From NCBI RefSeq assembly GCF_036669915.1, contig NC_089322.1, positions 5,053,692-5,117,691 of the forward strand: a DNA stretch of 64,000 bases, written 5' to 3'. The notes under the pieces were generated by a model. That model saw only the letters and a program-made list of their open reading frames with translations, did not search any database and was not told where the DNA came from. A program made the translations under genes and the position numbers. Shown here piece after piece: positions 35,691 through 47,600 of the stretch. Numbering within the stretch: position 1 is the stretch's first letter; every line of letters starts with the position of its first letter. Origin of the DNA: Pocillopora verrucosa. Its lineage: Eukaryota > Cnidaria > Anthozoa > Scleractinia > Pocilloporidae.

Positions 35691-36517
35691 AGTTATGACA
35701 TTATGACATTGTCTAATAGATCTATATTGTATATAGATATACAAACACAACTTGATGCTATGGAAATAACTGACAGAGTTTTCTATTCTATGGGCAAATA
35801 AGTTGACCTGCCAATTTCCATTTTTCTGCCAACATTTGCATTTTGTTGATATTTAATTCAATTTTAATACTCAGAGAAGGCCCTGCCTTGTTTTGATTTA
35901 ATCTGTTATCAGTGGGGAATTTTTGATAATTATTTTTAAAAGTATTTTTTATTCATTGTTTTTCAAATGTAAACAGCCTTGTTTGGCATAATTTGGCCCA
36001 CAGAAAATGTTTCAAACAGCATTCTAGTATATCCAACAAAATTTCAGACTTCCTCAATACGTGTTGTTGTTAAAGTTTTCATACTGAGTTTGACAAATTC
36101 AGGCCATAATCCACAGTTGGATTGCTCACTATAGTATTCATAGTTGCCTGATTGCACAAATCTGAGGATGTTTCAGAAAAGGATTTCTTATTACATCTCT
36201 ACTTGGTTATTTTCCCAACTATATTTTTTCTACTGGTACTGAGTGCTGTTTAAGACAAACATTTTAAGTTAAAATTTTTCTTTGTAATTAACTGAAACCA
36301 ATACACTAGTTCAAAAAATGGAAATTTATAGTTACAATTAAATTTGAAAAGTGCCACCTACAGTACCTACACTGTAATATGAATCGGTTTTGGCCGATCA
36401 TATAGGGGCTGGTCAATGAACACTACCAACATTCAAGTGGCCTTAGTTTGTGTTCAAGAATATCAAGTTGTTGTTATATGCTAGGATCTTTCATGTCTTG
36501 ACAATGTTCAGCTAGCA

Positions 36518-37137
36518 AATTAAGTGGGAGACCTTTAACTACAAAATGGTAGCTATGGATGACTTCTAACCATCATATCTTGGGCTCCCTTAGTATCCTT
36601 GCTTTATTTTTTGGCCATATTTGTTCTGTTAGAGGTTGCCTTCAGTTTTGGTAGTCATGACCATATTTGGCAAGTCACGTGACCAGAACACAAAAACCGT
36701 ATAAACTCACACAGCTTACATCCTTCTCCAATGGAACAAAAGCCAACAGGTAGAGTGCATTCAAATGCAAAATTTGTAGAATGGATTTGCTAAAATTCGC
36801 ATTACTGAAAAAGCTATGACGTCATGAAGTTTTTGTGATGTCATAGCTTCTTCAATAACATACATTTTAACAAATCCATTCTACAAATTTTGCACCTGAA
36901 TGCACTCTACCCGTTGGCTTTTGTTTCATTGGGGAAAGATGTAAGCTGTGTGAGTTTTTGTGTTATGGTTACGTGACTTACCAAATATGATCATGACTAC
37001 CGAAAGTGAAGGTGACCTCCAATAGAACAAATATGGCCAAAAACTAAATCAAGGATACTAAGGGAGCTCAAGATATGACAGTTAGAAGTCATCCATAGCA
37101 TGCATTTTGTATTTAAGGGTCTCCCCCCTTAAGTTAA
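36518..37137. repeat. 0.3 kb inverted repeat between the convergent Harbinger genes
   Basis: Arms of roughly 310 bases (about 36,518-36,827 and 36,835-37,137) mirror each other with modest divergence: TATGGATGACTTCTAAC on the left against GTTAGAAGTCATCCATA on the right, and AAGCTATGACGTCAT against GTGATGTCATAGCTT at the centre. The loop is under ten bases, so transcription through it would give a long hairpin RNA. It may be a nested foldback miniature element. Confidence 0.8.
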
Positions 37138-37188
37138 TTAAACTAAGTACAGCAATACATGTAAATAGGTTAAAGTTTAAGTACTACA

Positions 37189-38493
37189 TTAAAGATTCTT
37201 CAGTACTAATTGTGAGAGTGTTGTCCTCACAACACTCCCTTCTCCCACATCACAAGAGTAAATTGGATCAGGAGTGTTTTTAAACTGATCTTCATTTTCC
37301 TTCATAAGTTGAATTTGCGAGTCAACCAAGTCCTGATCAACATACATGTTATGCTTCTCACAATAATTATGTAATACAAAACATGCATAAATAATTGTTG
37401 GTATTGCCTCAAGTTTGAAGTCCACTTTTGTAGTGAGTATGGACCATCTTGCTTTAAGCCGGCCAAAAGCACATTCAATTTGGTTCCTGGCAGAACGCAG
37501 CATGTTGTTGAAAACAACTTGTTCGTTACTGGTACATGAATCATACTCTTTCATGCAGAAAGGAAGCAATGGATAAGCTGGATCACCAATGAGGTAATTA
37601 GGTATTTTGACACCACCTGGAATTGGAGTCTGAAATGTACAGGGCAATTTATTACTTCTTAATTTGGCACTGATGGAAGAATTGGCAAAAACCTTTGCAT
37701 CGTGGACACTTCCAGGCCACTTACATTCAACATCCATGAAGGAGCCTTTATAGTCACACACAGCCTGCACACTTAATGAAAAAAACTGCTTATAGCAGAA
37801 AAAATCTTGTGAGTTCTCTGATGGGCACTGAATTGGAATGTGTGTCCCATCAATGCAACCAAAAGCTTGTGTCATGCCAAATTTGGCTTCAAATTCTGCT
37901 ACCTTCTCCCTCATGCTTTCTTCATCTTCAGGAAGATGGAGATATTTCGGGCCAAGATAGTTTGAAATAGCTTGACAAACCTCATTTACAACAGCTGATG
38001 CAGTGTTGAGTGCTATTCCAAAACTATTGGCTGTCATTCTCAAGGAACCAGTGTCTTTTAAAAAATACAATGCAACTGCAACCTTTTTTTCTGCACTCAA
38101 TGCCCTGTGGTTAGGTGACTTTGGGTTTGGTGAAATGTATGGCCTTAGCTCCGATACCAGGTTCACAAAAGCAGCCCTTGACATCCGAAAGTTCTCTTTC
38201 CAACATTCTTCCGGTGCTACTCCCGTCCAGATGTTTTTCCACCACAAGTCAGTTCGACCGGGTTTATGCCAACAACTTCGTTTTTTTCTGTACAAATCTC
38301 TCTGCTTCAGCTGCTTTACATTTCGGAAGAAATAACTTTTCTTCCGCAACAAGCCGATCCGGATTGCATCAATCTGCCTGGTTTGATGTATTTTCCATAG
38401 CAAAAGGACCCCGTGAAGTTGTAGCACTAGAGCTACGAGCGTTGATAACGCTACGATGGGAGCGAACGATATAACTGTTGAACGTGGCGCCAT
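37189..38493 (-). CDS. PIF/Harbinger transposase (HARBI1-like, DDE_Tnp_4)
   Basis: The uninterrupted 434-residue frame has an N-terminal helix-turn-helix region (ALSAEKKVAVALYFLKDTG.., residues 131-180) and the nuclease core. Acidic motifs are CIDGTHIPI (D215), GSVHDAKVF (D265), LIGDPAYPL (D304) and NQIECAFGRLKARW (E340); the DDE triad lies among these. Length and motif order are normal for the superfamily. It cuts and pastes the element at TAA-like sites. The gene faces the accessory gene and the two are separated by the hairpin at 36,518-37,137. The first 35 residues are hydrophobic and may be dispensable; a downstream Met could be the true start. Confidence 0.93.
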   Translation of the reverse strand: MAPRSTVISFAPIVALSTLVALVLQLHGVLLLWKIHQTRQIDAIRIGLLRKKSYFFRNVKQLKQRDLYRKKRSCWHKPGRTDLWWKNIWTGVAPEECWKENFRMSRAAFVNLVSELRPYISPNPKSPNHRALSAEKKVAVALYFLKDTGSLRMTANSFGIALNTASAVVNEVCQAISNYLGPKYLHLPEDEESMREKVAEFEAKFGMTQAFGCIDGTHIPIQCPSENSQDFFCYKQFFSLSVQAVCDYKGSFMDVECKWPGSVHDAKVFANSSISAKLRSNKLPCTFQTPIPGGVKIPNYLIGDPAYPLLPFCMKEYDSCTSNEQVVFNNMLRSARNQIECAFGRLKARWSILTTKVDFKLEAIPTIIYACFVLHNYCEKHNMYVDQDLVDSQIQLMKENEDQFKNTPDPIYSCDVGEGSVVRTTLSQLVLKNL

Positions 38494-39298
38494 CTTTGTT
38501 TACTTTCTTGAATTTCGCGCTCAAACTCGTTCCCAGGGCCTCAGTCCACGTTTCGCGCCCTTTTCGACTCTTTTTCATCCCGGTAACCGGGCTGAAATTT
38601 CCCATATGAACAGACGACAAAATTCGGCCCGGTAACCGGGCTCATATGAAGAGGCCCTAAATCACTACAATTTGCAAAAAAAATCTAACATAACACTCTT
38701 ATCTTGTTTATTTATGATTTTATTAGCTGTTTCGATGATCATGTTAATTATGCTCTACCACATTCTAGCCAGATTGGAGTTCCAGTTTATATATCTTCTC
38801 TAACTTATTATATCAGTTGCGTGACAAGCGTGACACAGAAATTCAAAGATGAGTCAACCTTCGAAATACCAAGAGATGGGTTTTTTTCCTCTTTGCATGA
38901 CATCTAGAAAAACCTTTCCGAGAAAGACCAAGTCTTATCGAGAAGACCAAGTCGTTCCCTTGCGTGATTGTTAGAAAGACATTTCATGTCACCTGCCGAG
39001 TTGCAAGTTGTTAGATCCAGAAAATGAAGTTGATCTTAATTTTGTCGCGTGCCGGCATCTTCGAGACGCCAAAGATATCGATGATTTTACAAATTGCCCC
39101 ACTCACAGATCAAATCCCGGTGTTGGGTGGAATCGTAGTTCCAATAGCAGATGTAGGGTGTCAAAAGAAATGTCCGGCCATGGTAAAGGTAGGGTTCAGT
39201 CGATTCCAAAAGCTGATAGGGGAATTAGCAAGCGTGTCACAGATAATGCTCAAGATGTCTGGGAAATTCATACAATCTGGCTTCGGTAAGTAGGCTAC

Positions 39299-39472
39299 TT
39301 ACCACCGTGAGCAAAATTACGCGTGACTTCAGAGTTAAGTTTCGATTGGGAATTGGTCAATAGGCTACCAAAAATTTAAACAGACAGAGGCGGAGTTTTC
39401 TGAAGTAATGTCTGAACACCTTATTGGCTTTCCGCCGTCTGGAGGGACGCGTAATTATGCACACGGTGGTAA
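39299..39472. mobile_element. 174-bp miniature inverted-repeat element
   Basis: The ends TTACCACCGTG..CA and its mirrored ACGGTGGTAA match at 24 of 26 positions. No coding capacity. It lies between the possible exon at 39,024-39,290 and unrecognised sequence. Confidence 0.65.
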
Positions 39473-40625
39473 AGGGCCCTTCCGCACTAGCGACTAGACG
39501 CTGACAAAACATGTTTCTCTTCGCCAAAATCACATCAGAATTTGTCCTTGCTAAATGTCAAGTGTGCTGCACGTATTAGTACCCTCGGGGGACCCCTTTA
39601 CCTAAGAGGCCGGGATGCGCGCCTGGAATTTCGAAAACGACCGCTATAAAATTATAAAAGGTGCTTAAGTCTTATCCGTGTGGGAGTGGCAACAATCAAC
39701 CTGTAAAAATAAGTCTTTATGTCCTTTTCTGTCTTTTTCAATGCTTCCCTCGTTCCTACAGAGGATTCATACAAATATGAGAGCTGTGCCGCGTTTACAT
39801 TGTACGGGCAGAAAAGGTAGTCCAGAATGAGTGTTTCGTTCTGTAATGAAAACCCCAATAAACTCACTCAGAAATGACTCATTTCGAATAAACTTTACGC
39901 TGGTTATTATATTATGTGGCAACCGGTATGAACTCTTTCTTGTACAAAACTCATTCGGATATCATGTAAAAGGCCCCTAAAAGTTTTTATTCCCAGAGCA
40001 TCACGCTTTGCTCGCCTGTCTGACTACTAAAAATTTCAGTAACGTTGAAGGAAAAACCCGCTTTTAACAGCTTCGCTGCCGCTGAAACAACGATTTGTGA
40101 AGAAAGCACATATTTTAATATTTTCAATTCAACGTAACAAAAATCTTTATAAATGGTAAATATTCACTTGTGTCGGTATCAGCTATTGTGTGACTAGCTT
40201 ATGATCTAAAAGAGGGAGGGGAAAATGTCGCGTACCCTAGTGTAGGGAACGGTAAGTGTCAACCACAGCATGCCAAACTTGATTTTCTCAGCTTTATTTA
40301 CAAACCAAATATCGCACACATGCGGTGAAAACTGCGTAGCAAATTATGATTGCGTAATTAGAAACAAAGCTAAAGAAATTACAAGCAAAAAAGCGATCAA
40401 TATGTACAATGGTAACTCACGTCTGATCCTGCGTAAAAAGAAAGGTGAGCAAATAACTCCGAAAAGGCAACTCCGGTGACTCCAAAGGGAAAACTCCAAC
40501 TACTCCGATACTGAATACTCCGATCACTGCGTGGTTACGCAAGCGATTCCTTATTTAAGCTAGATTGATAGATAAATCACATGGTACAATAAGCTCCGAT
40601 TGAACAATGGAACGATAAAAAACGA

Positions 40626-41460
40626 TCATAAAAATAAACAAAGCTGCAATGATTGAATTATATATGGAAACAAAACACGAATTCTAAAGTTTCTTTTCGC
40701 TACATTACGGATACTTAAACGTTCATCACAGAAAACACAACGCAAAACCTGAACTCCTGTCAAAAAGTAATACTCAGGCGTAATATAATAATCGAAACGG
40801 CTAATAAAATCAAAAATAAACAAAGTAAGAGTGTTATGTTAGACTTTTTTACAAATCGTAGTGATTTATGCCAATTAACGGTGGCGACAAGTAGGCGCAC
40901 CATGTACATTTCATAATCGCTATCAAGTAAATTTTGCCGGACTTTGAGTTCGTCTCCAGATAGAACAACACAACAACAACAAATACACAAGGAAATTTTT
41001 ACAGTAACTTTATAAACATCCTTTTGTCTTATGAAAGCTTGAAGCTCAGTAGATTGTGTCATATTGGTCATTGTTAAAACTGTCTTTGTTTTGATGCTAC
41101 TTTTCGACATGGGAAAAGTATGTCGGACAAAAATATTCACCAAAAAATAAATGTTTCCTTGGCAGCTTCAATAACGACAGGGGATTAAGTTTAGATGATA
41201 AAACAAAGGATTATGTTCACAGAAATACCGTAGGTCTAGTACATTCTTTACATGAGGTCACACAACTCGGGTAATATTCACGGTGAAAATTTGCATATTT
41301 GAGCGGTCGAACGAAAAAAGTCATTTCTCGAAAACTAAAATATATTTCGCAAAAAAACTACACCACAATTATAAGAACATATTGGGCAACAAAATATGAA
41401 AGTAGGAGAGAAAACGAATTTTGGGCGACTTGCCAAAATATTTCAAATTTGTTCGATGGA
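40626..41460 (-). repeat. Inverted copy of the 13.7-14.6 kb region
   Basis: Reading this segment on the minus strand gives the equivalent of about 13,990-14,570 and then of 38,701-38,780 (TTTATTT.TGATTTTATTAGC). It forms an inverted pair with the left part of the same copy B, at greater divergence than copies A and B show with each other. The inversion is therefore older than the A/B duplication, or has evolved faster. Confidence 0.7.
40760..41143 (-). CDS. Small predicted single-pass membrane protein
   Basis: An open 127-residue frame. The methionine at 41,110 (MSKSSIKTKTVLT) is the better start, because it matches the two related copies on the other strand. Features are a Thr-rich N-terminus, a Cys-rich stretch (SLCICCCCVVLS), the acidic-to-basic segment DELKVRQNLLDSDYEMYMV, and a C-terminal hydrophobic segment of about 19 residues after FVKKSN. 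That layout suggests a tail-anchored or type II membrane protein. The family is not recognised. An intron inside the Cys-rich stretch is possible. The two forward copies (14,295 and 34,058) are broken, so this may be the surviving member or simply a lucky open frame. Confidence 0.45.
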   Translation of the reverse strand: MVNIFVRHTFPMSKSSIKTKTVLTMTNMTQSTELQAFIRQKDVYKVTVKISLCICCCCVVLSGDELKVRQNLLDSDYEMYMVRLLVATVNWHKSLRFVKKSNITLLLCLFLILLAVSIIILRLSITF

Positions 41461-41528
41461 TGCTGACATCCTCTCTTAAATCATTTGAATTAGCTAATGA
41501 GCGTGTGCCTGAAATTGAACACTAATAA

Positions 41529-42112
41529 GGGGGTGAAGTAACCCGCCTAGCCTTGGTCGAAAAGTAAAACGCCTTTACATACAATCTTACAACCCCGGGG
41601 TGCTGGGGTAAGGTTTCTTTAGGTTTTTGTTGCGCATTCAATTAGGGAAGTTGAGCAAAAAAAGAGAAAGACGAAAGATTAACTTTCCGACACGAATGTA
41701 TTTATTCATGAAATCGTCACGAGTTGTGTCACGCGGTGAAATATAGCCGATTTTCAACGCTAAATATTCCGAAATGTGAACACTTCACACTCCTTGAGTG
41801 TCCGTTGCGGTTTCTGGTGATTTCTGCCATGGGACGGTTAGGAAATGTACAAAGTTTTTAAAACACGTGTTTCACTTTTGAGCTTTTTGCCATGAACGCG
41901 ACCTCGGCTAGGGGGGTTGCCCCACCTTGAGACGTTTACATGGCAAATTGTCACCCCGGCTGACAGGGTTACCCTACCTGGCAGACCGGGAAACCCGCCT
42001 AGGCGGGTCAACCACCTATCATGTAAACGTGATTGAAATAAAAGAAGAAATTATATGGACAGGCGGGTTACCTCACCTACCTGGGGTCCCCCACCTACAT
42101 GTAAACAAGCCC
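41529..42112. mobile_element. Putative Harbinger-type miniature element
   Basis: The block starts GGGGGTGAAGTAACCCGCC after TAA (41,526-41,528) and ends ACAAGCCC before TAA (42,113-42,115). Its right part is dense with imperfect palindromes (CCCGCCTAGGCGGG, GGCGGGTTACCTCACC, and ACATGTAAAC against GTTTACATG). TAA duplications and GGG/CCC termini recall the large transposon nearby. Terminal repeat identity is weak, so this stays tentative. Confidence 0.35.
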
Positions 42113-42114
42113 TA

Positions 42115-43025
42115 AAAGTGAAAGTCCGTAATTGCGCGCGTCAGGGCGTAACTGCCTACTCTCTTTTTTAAAATTTTTTTTTTTAATTTTTTTTTTATGA
42201 ATTCCATAAATGCGTAAAAAATTTCGATTTAGTTTTTTTGGATCTTTGAGAGATGATTCGAAAAGTGAAAAGACTTTCATGTGGCACTTGCTTATAATGG
42301 TCGAAAAACAAGAGGAAAAAAAACAAACCCAACAGAATATTGAATAACACTGTTCGTTTTTTCTGATCCAACACTAGGCCGGCGGTGAGGAAACTTGTTT
42401 TAACTTTGCAATACTCTTGGTGCAACCTCAGTGAATAACACAGTTGTAACATTGACTCAGTTGTAATCGAGCCAAGATACATGATTTATCAGATCACGAG
42501 ACAAAACTCGTAGCATTGTATTATATAACCATTGCTTCAATATTTGCGCAACCTCGACGAATGAAAGCAAGCTGTGAGCAAACATTTTTAACTTGTTTGG
42601 TTTAGAAGAGGGTGTCTGTGGGGTGATGGGTGACTTTGGACATTAAAAACTCCGGTTGATATCTTCTAATAAGATGTTCGAAAGCATAGAAATACAAAAA
42701 AATCTTGCGTTTGTTAATTTCCTTCGCCGCAGTGACTTCAAATTTTTAGTGATTTTGCTACCGTCACAGATGAATCATGCAAATTAGTCTGTTGAGCAAA
42801 CTCTGACTGTTCTATATCAATGGCTCCCTGTAGTTTGGTCCTGAAATGTTCATACAGGTTTAAATAGCTCAAGCTCTCTAAACTCAAATAGGAAAGAACA
42901 CAAACCATTTCTTTAAAAGAGAGTTGCTCGTTAAAACGCTGACCGATCGCTAATCAGTACGATAGTCAATACGTTTTGTTCGTCTCTTGTTTCACATATC
43001 ACAAGAGGCAAGTGATCAGTTCAAA
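42115..43025. other. No gene seen
   Basis: The stretch contains long T and A runs (42,170-42,200), possibly a retroposon tail. Small frames here (42,195-42,482) have no recognisable features. Confidence 0.3.
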
Positions 43026-44609
43026 CTTGAAGTATTGACGAGCTTGCATGACATTCCTGCCATCCGGCAGCGATTTTAAACTTCAGTCTTCATAGATTAC
43101 TTTTGATCAGGATATATTTTGAAAGAGGAGTGGTTGACAAGCATCTTTTAAGATGCTACATCAAATTTATTCCTCCAATATTGAAGGTTTTGTTAACTAA
43201 ACCTTACAAAAGGCTTTGAAAAAAAAAATTAAACCAGATTCTAGTGGTTCGTTTTATACCTAAACTACTGTTTTAACTTTACTGATTTCGCTTAACTTTG
43301 AAGCCTTACTTACGTCAAAATTTTTCTGTGCTTATTATATTGGAAATAAAATTTTTGCGTAGTTCAGTTGAAGTTTTCTTTATTCTTCTCTTTCTTACAT
43401 ACAACTTATTACCTCCGGACTAATTCAGATCTAACAAGGAAAGTGTGGGTCTCCGCTTATAAAAGGGACGCTTACTGAGCTGCCAATCTCTAACCTTCGT
43501 CATCCTTTTACACTTAACTAGCGAATCACGTTAAGCTACGCAGAGTGGAGTTCGCATACTAAGTAGATACCTTCGAGATGTTTACGCTTTACAAAATCAT
43601 TTTCTTCCTTAAATTTCTTAGTCTTACAGTCAAGGTTGGTCATAACTAAAACAAGATTGATAATATAAAAATCGTAATGAACTTACCAACAGAATAAGAA
43701 TCTTACTTGAAAAGCCATCTTAGGAGGAAATACTCCTCGAAGACTGTTACACAACAGAAGAATAAACAGAAAATTCGGAGAAGAAAGGGCGTACCCAAAG
43801 TACCGCCCCTAAAAGAGCTACGTGCTATTCGTATAAATTACCTGATCATAAATTCAGTGCGGAGGATGAAAAGTACTACTTGTTTACACCTTAAGTCACC
43901 TCTAAGAAAAAGAGGTATCGAGCGTGCTAAATTATACCTGTAAGATAAGACCGCCAAAAGGAATAAGAAATGATCAACTGGCTTATTATAATTTTTACTG
44001 AATGGCTTATGCTAATAAACTATTTCCATACATTTCCAACGTTTAAATAAGTAAAAAAAACACTGGATAGATACAAATTTTGTCTTTAAACAATATTGAA
44101 AAAGAAAGCACAAAAAAATTGAACTAGATCTAATTTGGGATAGCTCCTTTTTTTAATCAATGAAATACCAGATGAAGTATTTTCTCTACTTGTTTCTATT
44201 CAATTTATGCATCTAAAGGTCTTTTAGCTCTGTTTCCTTCGAGTGATTCTCATTATTTATTCTGTCGAAGTCTCTTTCTCTGTAAACAAAGTAAAAAAAA
44301 ACAGCACTTTATTATTAACTCGATTAACATTTTGGATATAAAGTAAGCACAATTATACCAAGCTCAATATCTAAAAATATAAATGGCTAACACTTGCCCC
44401 TTTCGAGATTCTCTATTTACATCAGAGAGCGTCGATAGTAACTCTCTGAAAAGAAAAAAAAGAAAAAAAAAATATATATATATGGATATATATCGAACTA
44501 CCCTTGATGGTAACAAAGGACCCCCGCCGACAGTCAGCGACCAGTAAACCACAGCTACCTTCACATCTACTTAGACTTTAATTTGTGAAATATCTTTTGG
44601 GACTGAGTC

Positions 44610-47600
44610 TTACCTCTGCTTGTCAAACCCGAGTCTCACATCATCTCCAATCAGCGTAAACGAAGCCCACTCAGACACTCTGGTAGACTTCCTTTTTCTC
44701 ATCCACTTCATGGCCTGATGGAGGGATTCACTGGCACCTTCTCCCTCTACAAGGTGTTCGTAGAACCGACTCATCAGCTGCTCTGTTGCTGAGTCTGAAA
44801 TGGCCCACAGCGCAACCAACACCGAGCGAGCACCGGATCCTAAGAACGCACGGGCAATTCCTATAACTCCCTCGGCTCTAATGTCACCTCTTCCACTGTG
44901 ACAGCAGCTAAGTACCACCAGTTTAGCTCTGACTTTCACTCGTGATACATCAGCCATCGTCAACATGTAATGTTCATGTGGTAAGATAGCGTTTCGCCTG
45001 TTGGAAGTACTAGGGATGGGGGAGAGGGCAATTTCTCCCCTTTCGGCGTCACCATGGGCAGCAAAATGAATCAAGCTCACAGAACTTATCCGCTCAAGCA
45101 CCGCCTGCTTCGTTGCTTCTTCTCCTACCAGAGGCGGAACACCCACTAGTCGTCCGACCATCTCCGCTTCCTTTCTTGCACCTGGCAATGGCGGCAGCCA
45201 ACCAACCTTTGGGTTGCCTATTATCAAGGCACCAGTGTTGCTGTGATAGTCGTCTGGGCTATCTTGAATAATCTTGAGTGTTGTCAAAGAAGGAATGACA
45301 CGGATTCTATGAGTCTCCGAGAGGTATTGGGCTCCCTCCTTTTCACTCAGTGCAGCAAAGGGAACTTTGTACAAACTGCGGTCAGGAACGATAATGACTT
45401 CAGGCTCCTCAAGCAAATCATAAACGGGAGCAATAAACATTTGGTAACACAAAAATAGAGCTGAAATCACTTTCTCGTCCTCATCCTCGTCCTCGTCGTC
45501 CTCGTCGTCCTCCACGAGTCGCAATCTTGCTGAGCTCTTCTGTGCGGGGGAGAGAGGTTGCAATTTAACCATATTTAAAGACCGATCTTCACAATCTTTA
45601 GTGGGCAAAATACCAAGACTCCGGAAATTATCATCCAAAAATTTACTCAAACGCAAATCTTTGGGCAACCCAGCATGAACTAGATTCTCTTCTACTGATA
45701 TTCTTCTATAGCGAAGGACTCCACTTTTCTTTAAGATCCACAAACGCAGATCACTCTGAAAATAAGAAATGTACAGACAAGCACAGTTATTTTTCTTTCT
45801 AAAAATGTTCTCAACGCCAAACCAAGATTGCGGATTAGCAGAGATGTGCGTTCCAACCGAGTACTTCTCTACCATTAAGTCTGAAAGGCCTCTAGCTCGA
45901 CCCAACTCCTCAACATAAAGAGCATCCCGAGCATTTCCGTTGTCACAAAGCAAACTACAAAGCAGCTTGTAGGGAAATATTCCTGATTTCTCCAGAAATG
46001 ATGTTTTGAACTCATCATTGGCGCCTAAGAAATATCTCAGCTCCTCATACTTTTCAATGCAGAGATAAAGACACGAAAGGGATTCTTTTTTTTTATCTTG
46101 CGACAAATACGAAATGGCGTAACTTTTAAGGATTTCGAACTCTTTTCTTCTATCCCCAATATCTCTTGATAGCGACAAAGCTTTCTCCAAGCATACTTCT
46201 GAGGCTTCATAATCTCCCATAGCTCTACACACACGTCCAAAGTTTGCAAGATCTGCTACTTTCCCTTTTTTATCATCAATTTCGGTTCTGATGACAAGCG
46301 CCTTTTGGAGATACTCTCTAGCCTTGGCGTATTGTCCGAGCGACATAAACACATTACCTAGGTTTCCATAACATGATGCTTTCTCTTTTCTGTCGCCAAT
46401 TTCAGTTTTGATGACAAGCGCTCTTTGGAGATACTCTTCAGCTTTGTCGTATTGCCCGAGCAACTCAAACAAATTACCAAGATTTCCGTAGTCAGTTGCC
46501 TCTCCTTCTCTGTCACCAATTTCAGTACTGATGACAAGCGCCTTTTGGAGATACTCTTGAGCCTTGTCGTATTGCCCGAGCAACATAAACACAGTACCAA
46601 GGTTACCGTAGTCCGATGCCTCTCCTTCTCTGTCACCAATTTCAGTTCTGATGACAAGCGCCTTTTGGAGATACTCTCTAGCTTTGTCGTATTGCCCGAG
46701 CGACATAAACAAATTACCAAGATTTCCGTAGTCCGATGCCTCTCCTTTTCTGTCACCAATTTCAGTTCTGATGACAAGCGCCTTTTGGAGATACTCTTGA
46801 GCCTTGTCGTATTGCCCGAGCGACATAAACACAGTACCAAGGTGACCGTAGTCCGATGCCTCTCCTTTTCTGTCACCAATTTCAGTTCTGATGACAAGCG
46901 CCTTTTGGAGATACTCTCTAGCCTTGGCGTATTGTCCGAGCGAATGAAACAAGTTACCAAGATTTCCGTAGTCAGTTGCCTCTCCTTTTCTGTCACCAAT
47001 TTCAGTTCTGATTACAAGCGCCTTCTGGAGATACTCTTGAGCCTTGTCGTATTGCCCGAGCGACATAAACACAGTACAAGGTTACCGTAGTCCGATGCCT
47101 CTCCTTTTCTGTCACCAATTTCAGTTCTGATGACAAGCGCCTTTTGGAGATACTCTCTAGCCTTGGCGTATTGTCCGAGCGACTGAAACACAGTACCTAG
47201 GTTTCCATAACATGTTGCTTTCCCATTTCTGTCGCCAATTTCAGTTTTGATGACAAGCGCTCTTTGGAGATACTCTTCAGCTTTGTCGTATTGCCCGAGC
47301 GACTCAAACAAATTACCAAGATTTCCGTAGTCACTTGCCTCTCCTTTTCTGTCACCAATTTCAGTTCTGATGACAAGCGCCTTTTGGAGATACTCTCTAG
47401 CCTTGGCGTATTGTCCGAGCGACTGAAACACAGTACCTAGGTTTCCATAACATGTTGCTTTCCCATTTCTGTCGCCAATTTCAGTTTTGATGACAAGCGC
47501 TCTTTGGAGATACTCTTCAGCTTTGTCGTATTGCCCGAGCGACTGAAACAAGTTACCAAGATTTCCGTAGTCACTTGCCTCTCCTTTTCTGTCACCAATT

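Larger units (their letters stand above)
34294..38657. mobile_element. PIF/Harbinger DNA transposon, intact, 4,364 bp
   Basis: The ends are terminal inverted repeats, GGGCCTCTTCATATGAGC on the left and its complement on the right, about 24 matching bases before the first difference. The target duplication is TAA (34,291-34,293 and 38,658-38,660), the three-base AT-rich type known for this superfamily. Copy A at 14,521-14,540 has the empty site with a single TAA, so the insertion is exact. Two convergent uninterrupted genes lie inside: an accessory DNA-binding protein (+) and a DDE transposase (-). The ends, both frames and the target duplication all look intact, so this is a recent and possibly active element. 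Confidence 0.95.
34058..38690 (+). pseudogene. Small membrane-protein pseudogene, copy B, split by transposon
   Basis: Counterpart of 14,295-14,558, starting with MSKSSIKTKTVLT at 34,058. The PIF/Harbinger element is inserted inside it at the codons after ATVNWH (34,291-34,293). The remaining few codons resume at 38,661. The same TAA before DELKV seen in copy A is present. Confidence 0.5.
38701..43025. other. Block present only in copy B
   Basis: Copy A passes directly from the equivalent of 38,701 to that of 43,026 (14,569/14,570). The block contains an inverted copy of the adjacent small membrane-protein region, two miniature inverted-repeat elements and otherwise unrecognised sequence. 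A plus-strand stretch at 39,024-39,290 ends at CTTCG/GTAAGT, a good splice donor, so it could be an exon, but the peptide is not recognisable. Confidence 0.5.

Noticed and set aside
46425..47090. Long plus-strand frames across the TPR arrays (also 47,504-47,800 and 48,339-48,764)
   Set aside because: The 120-base period is a multiple of three, so a frame open in one unit is open in all. They are antisense shadows of the TPR-coding strand.
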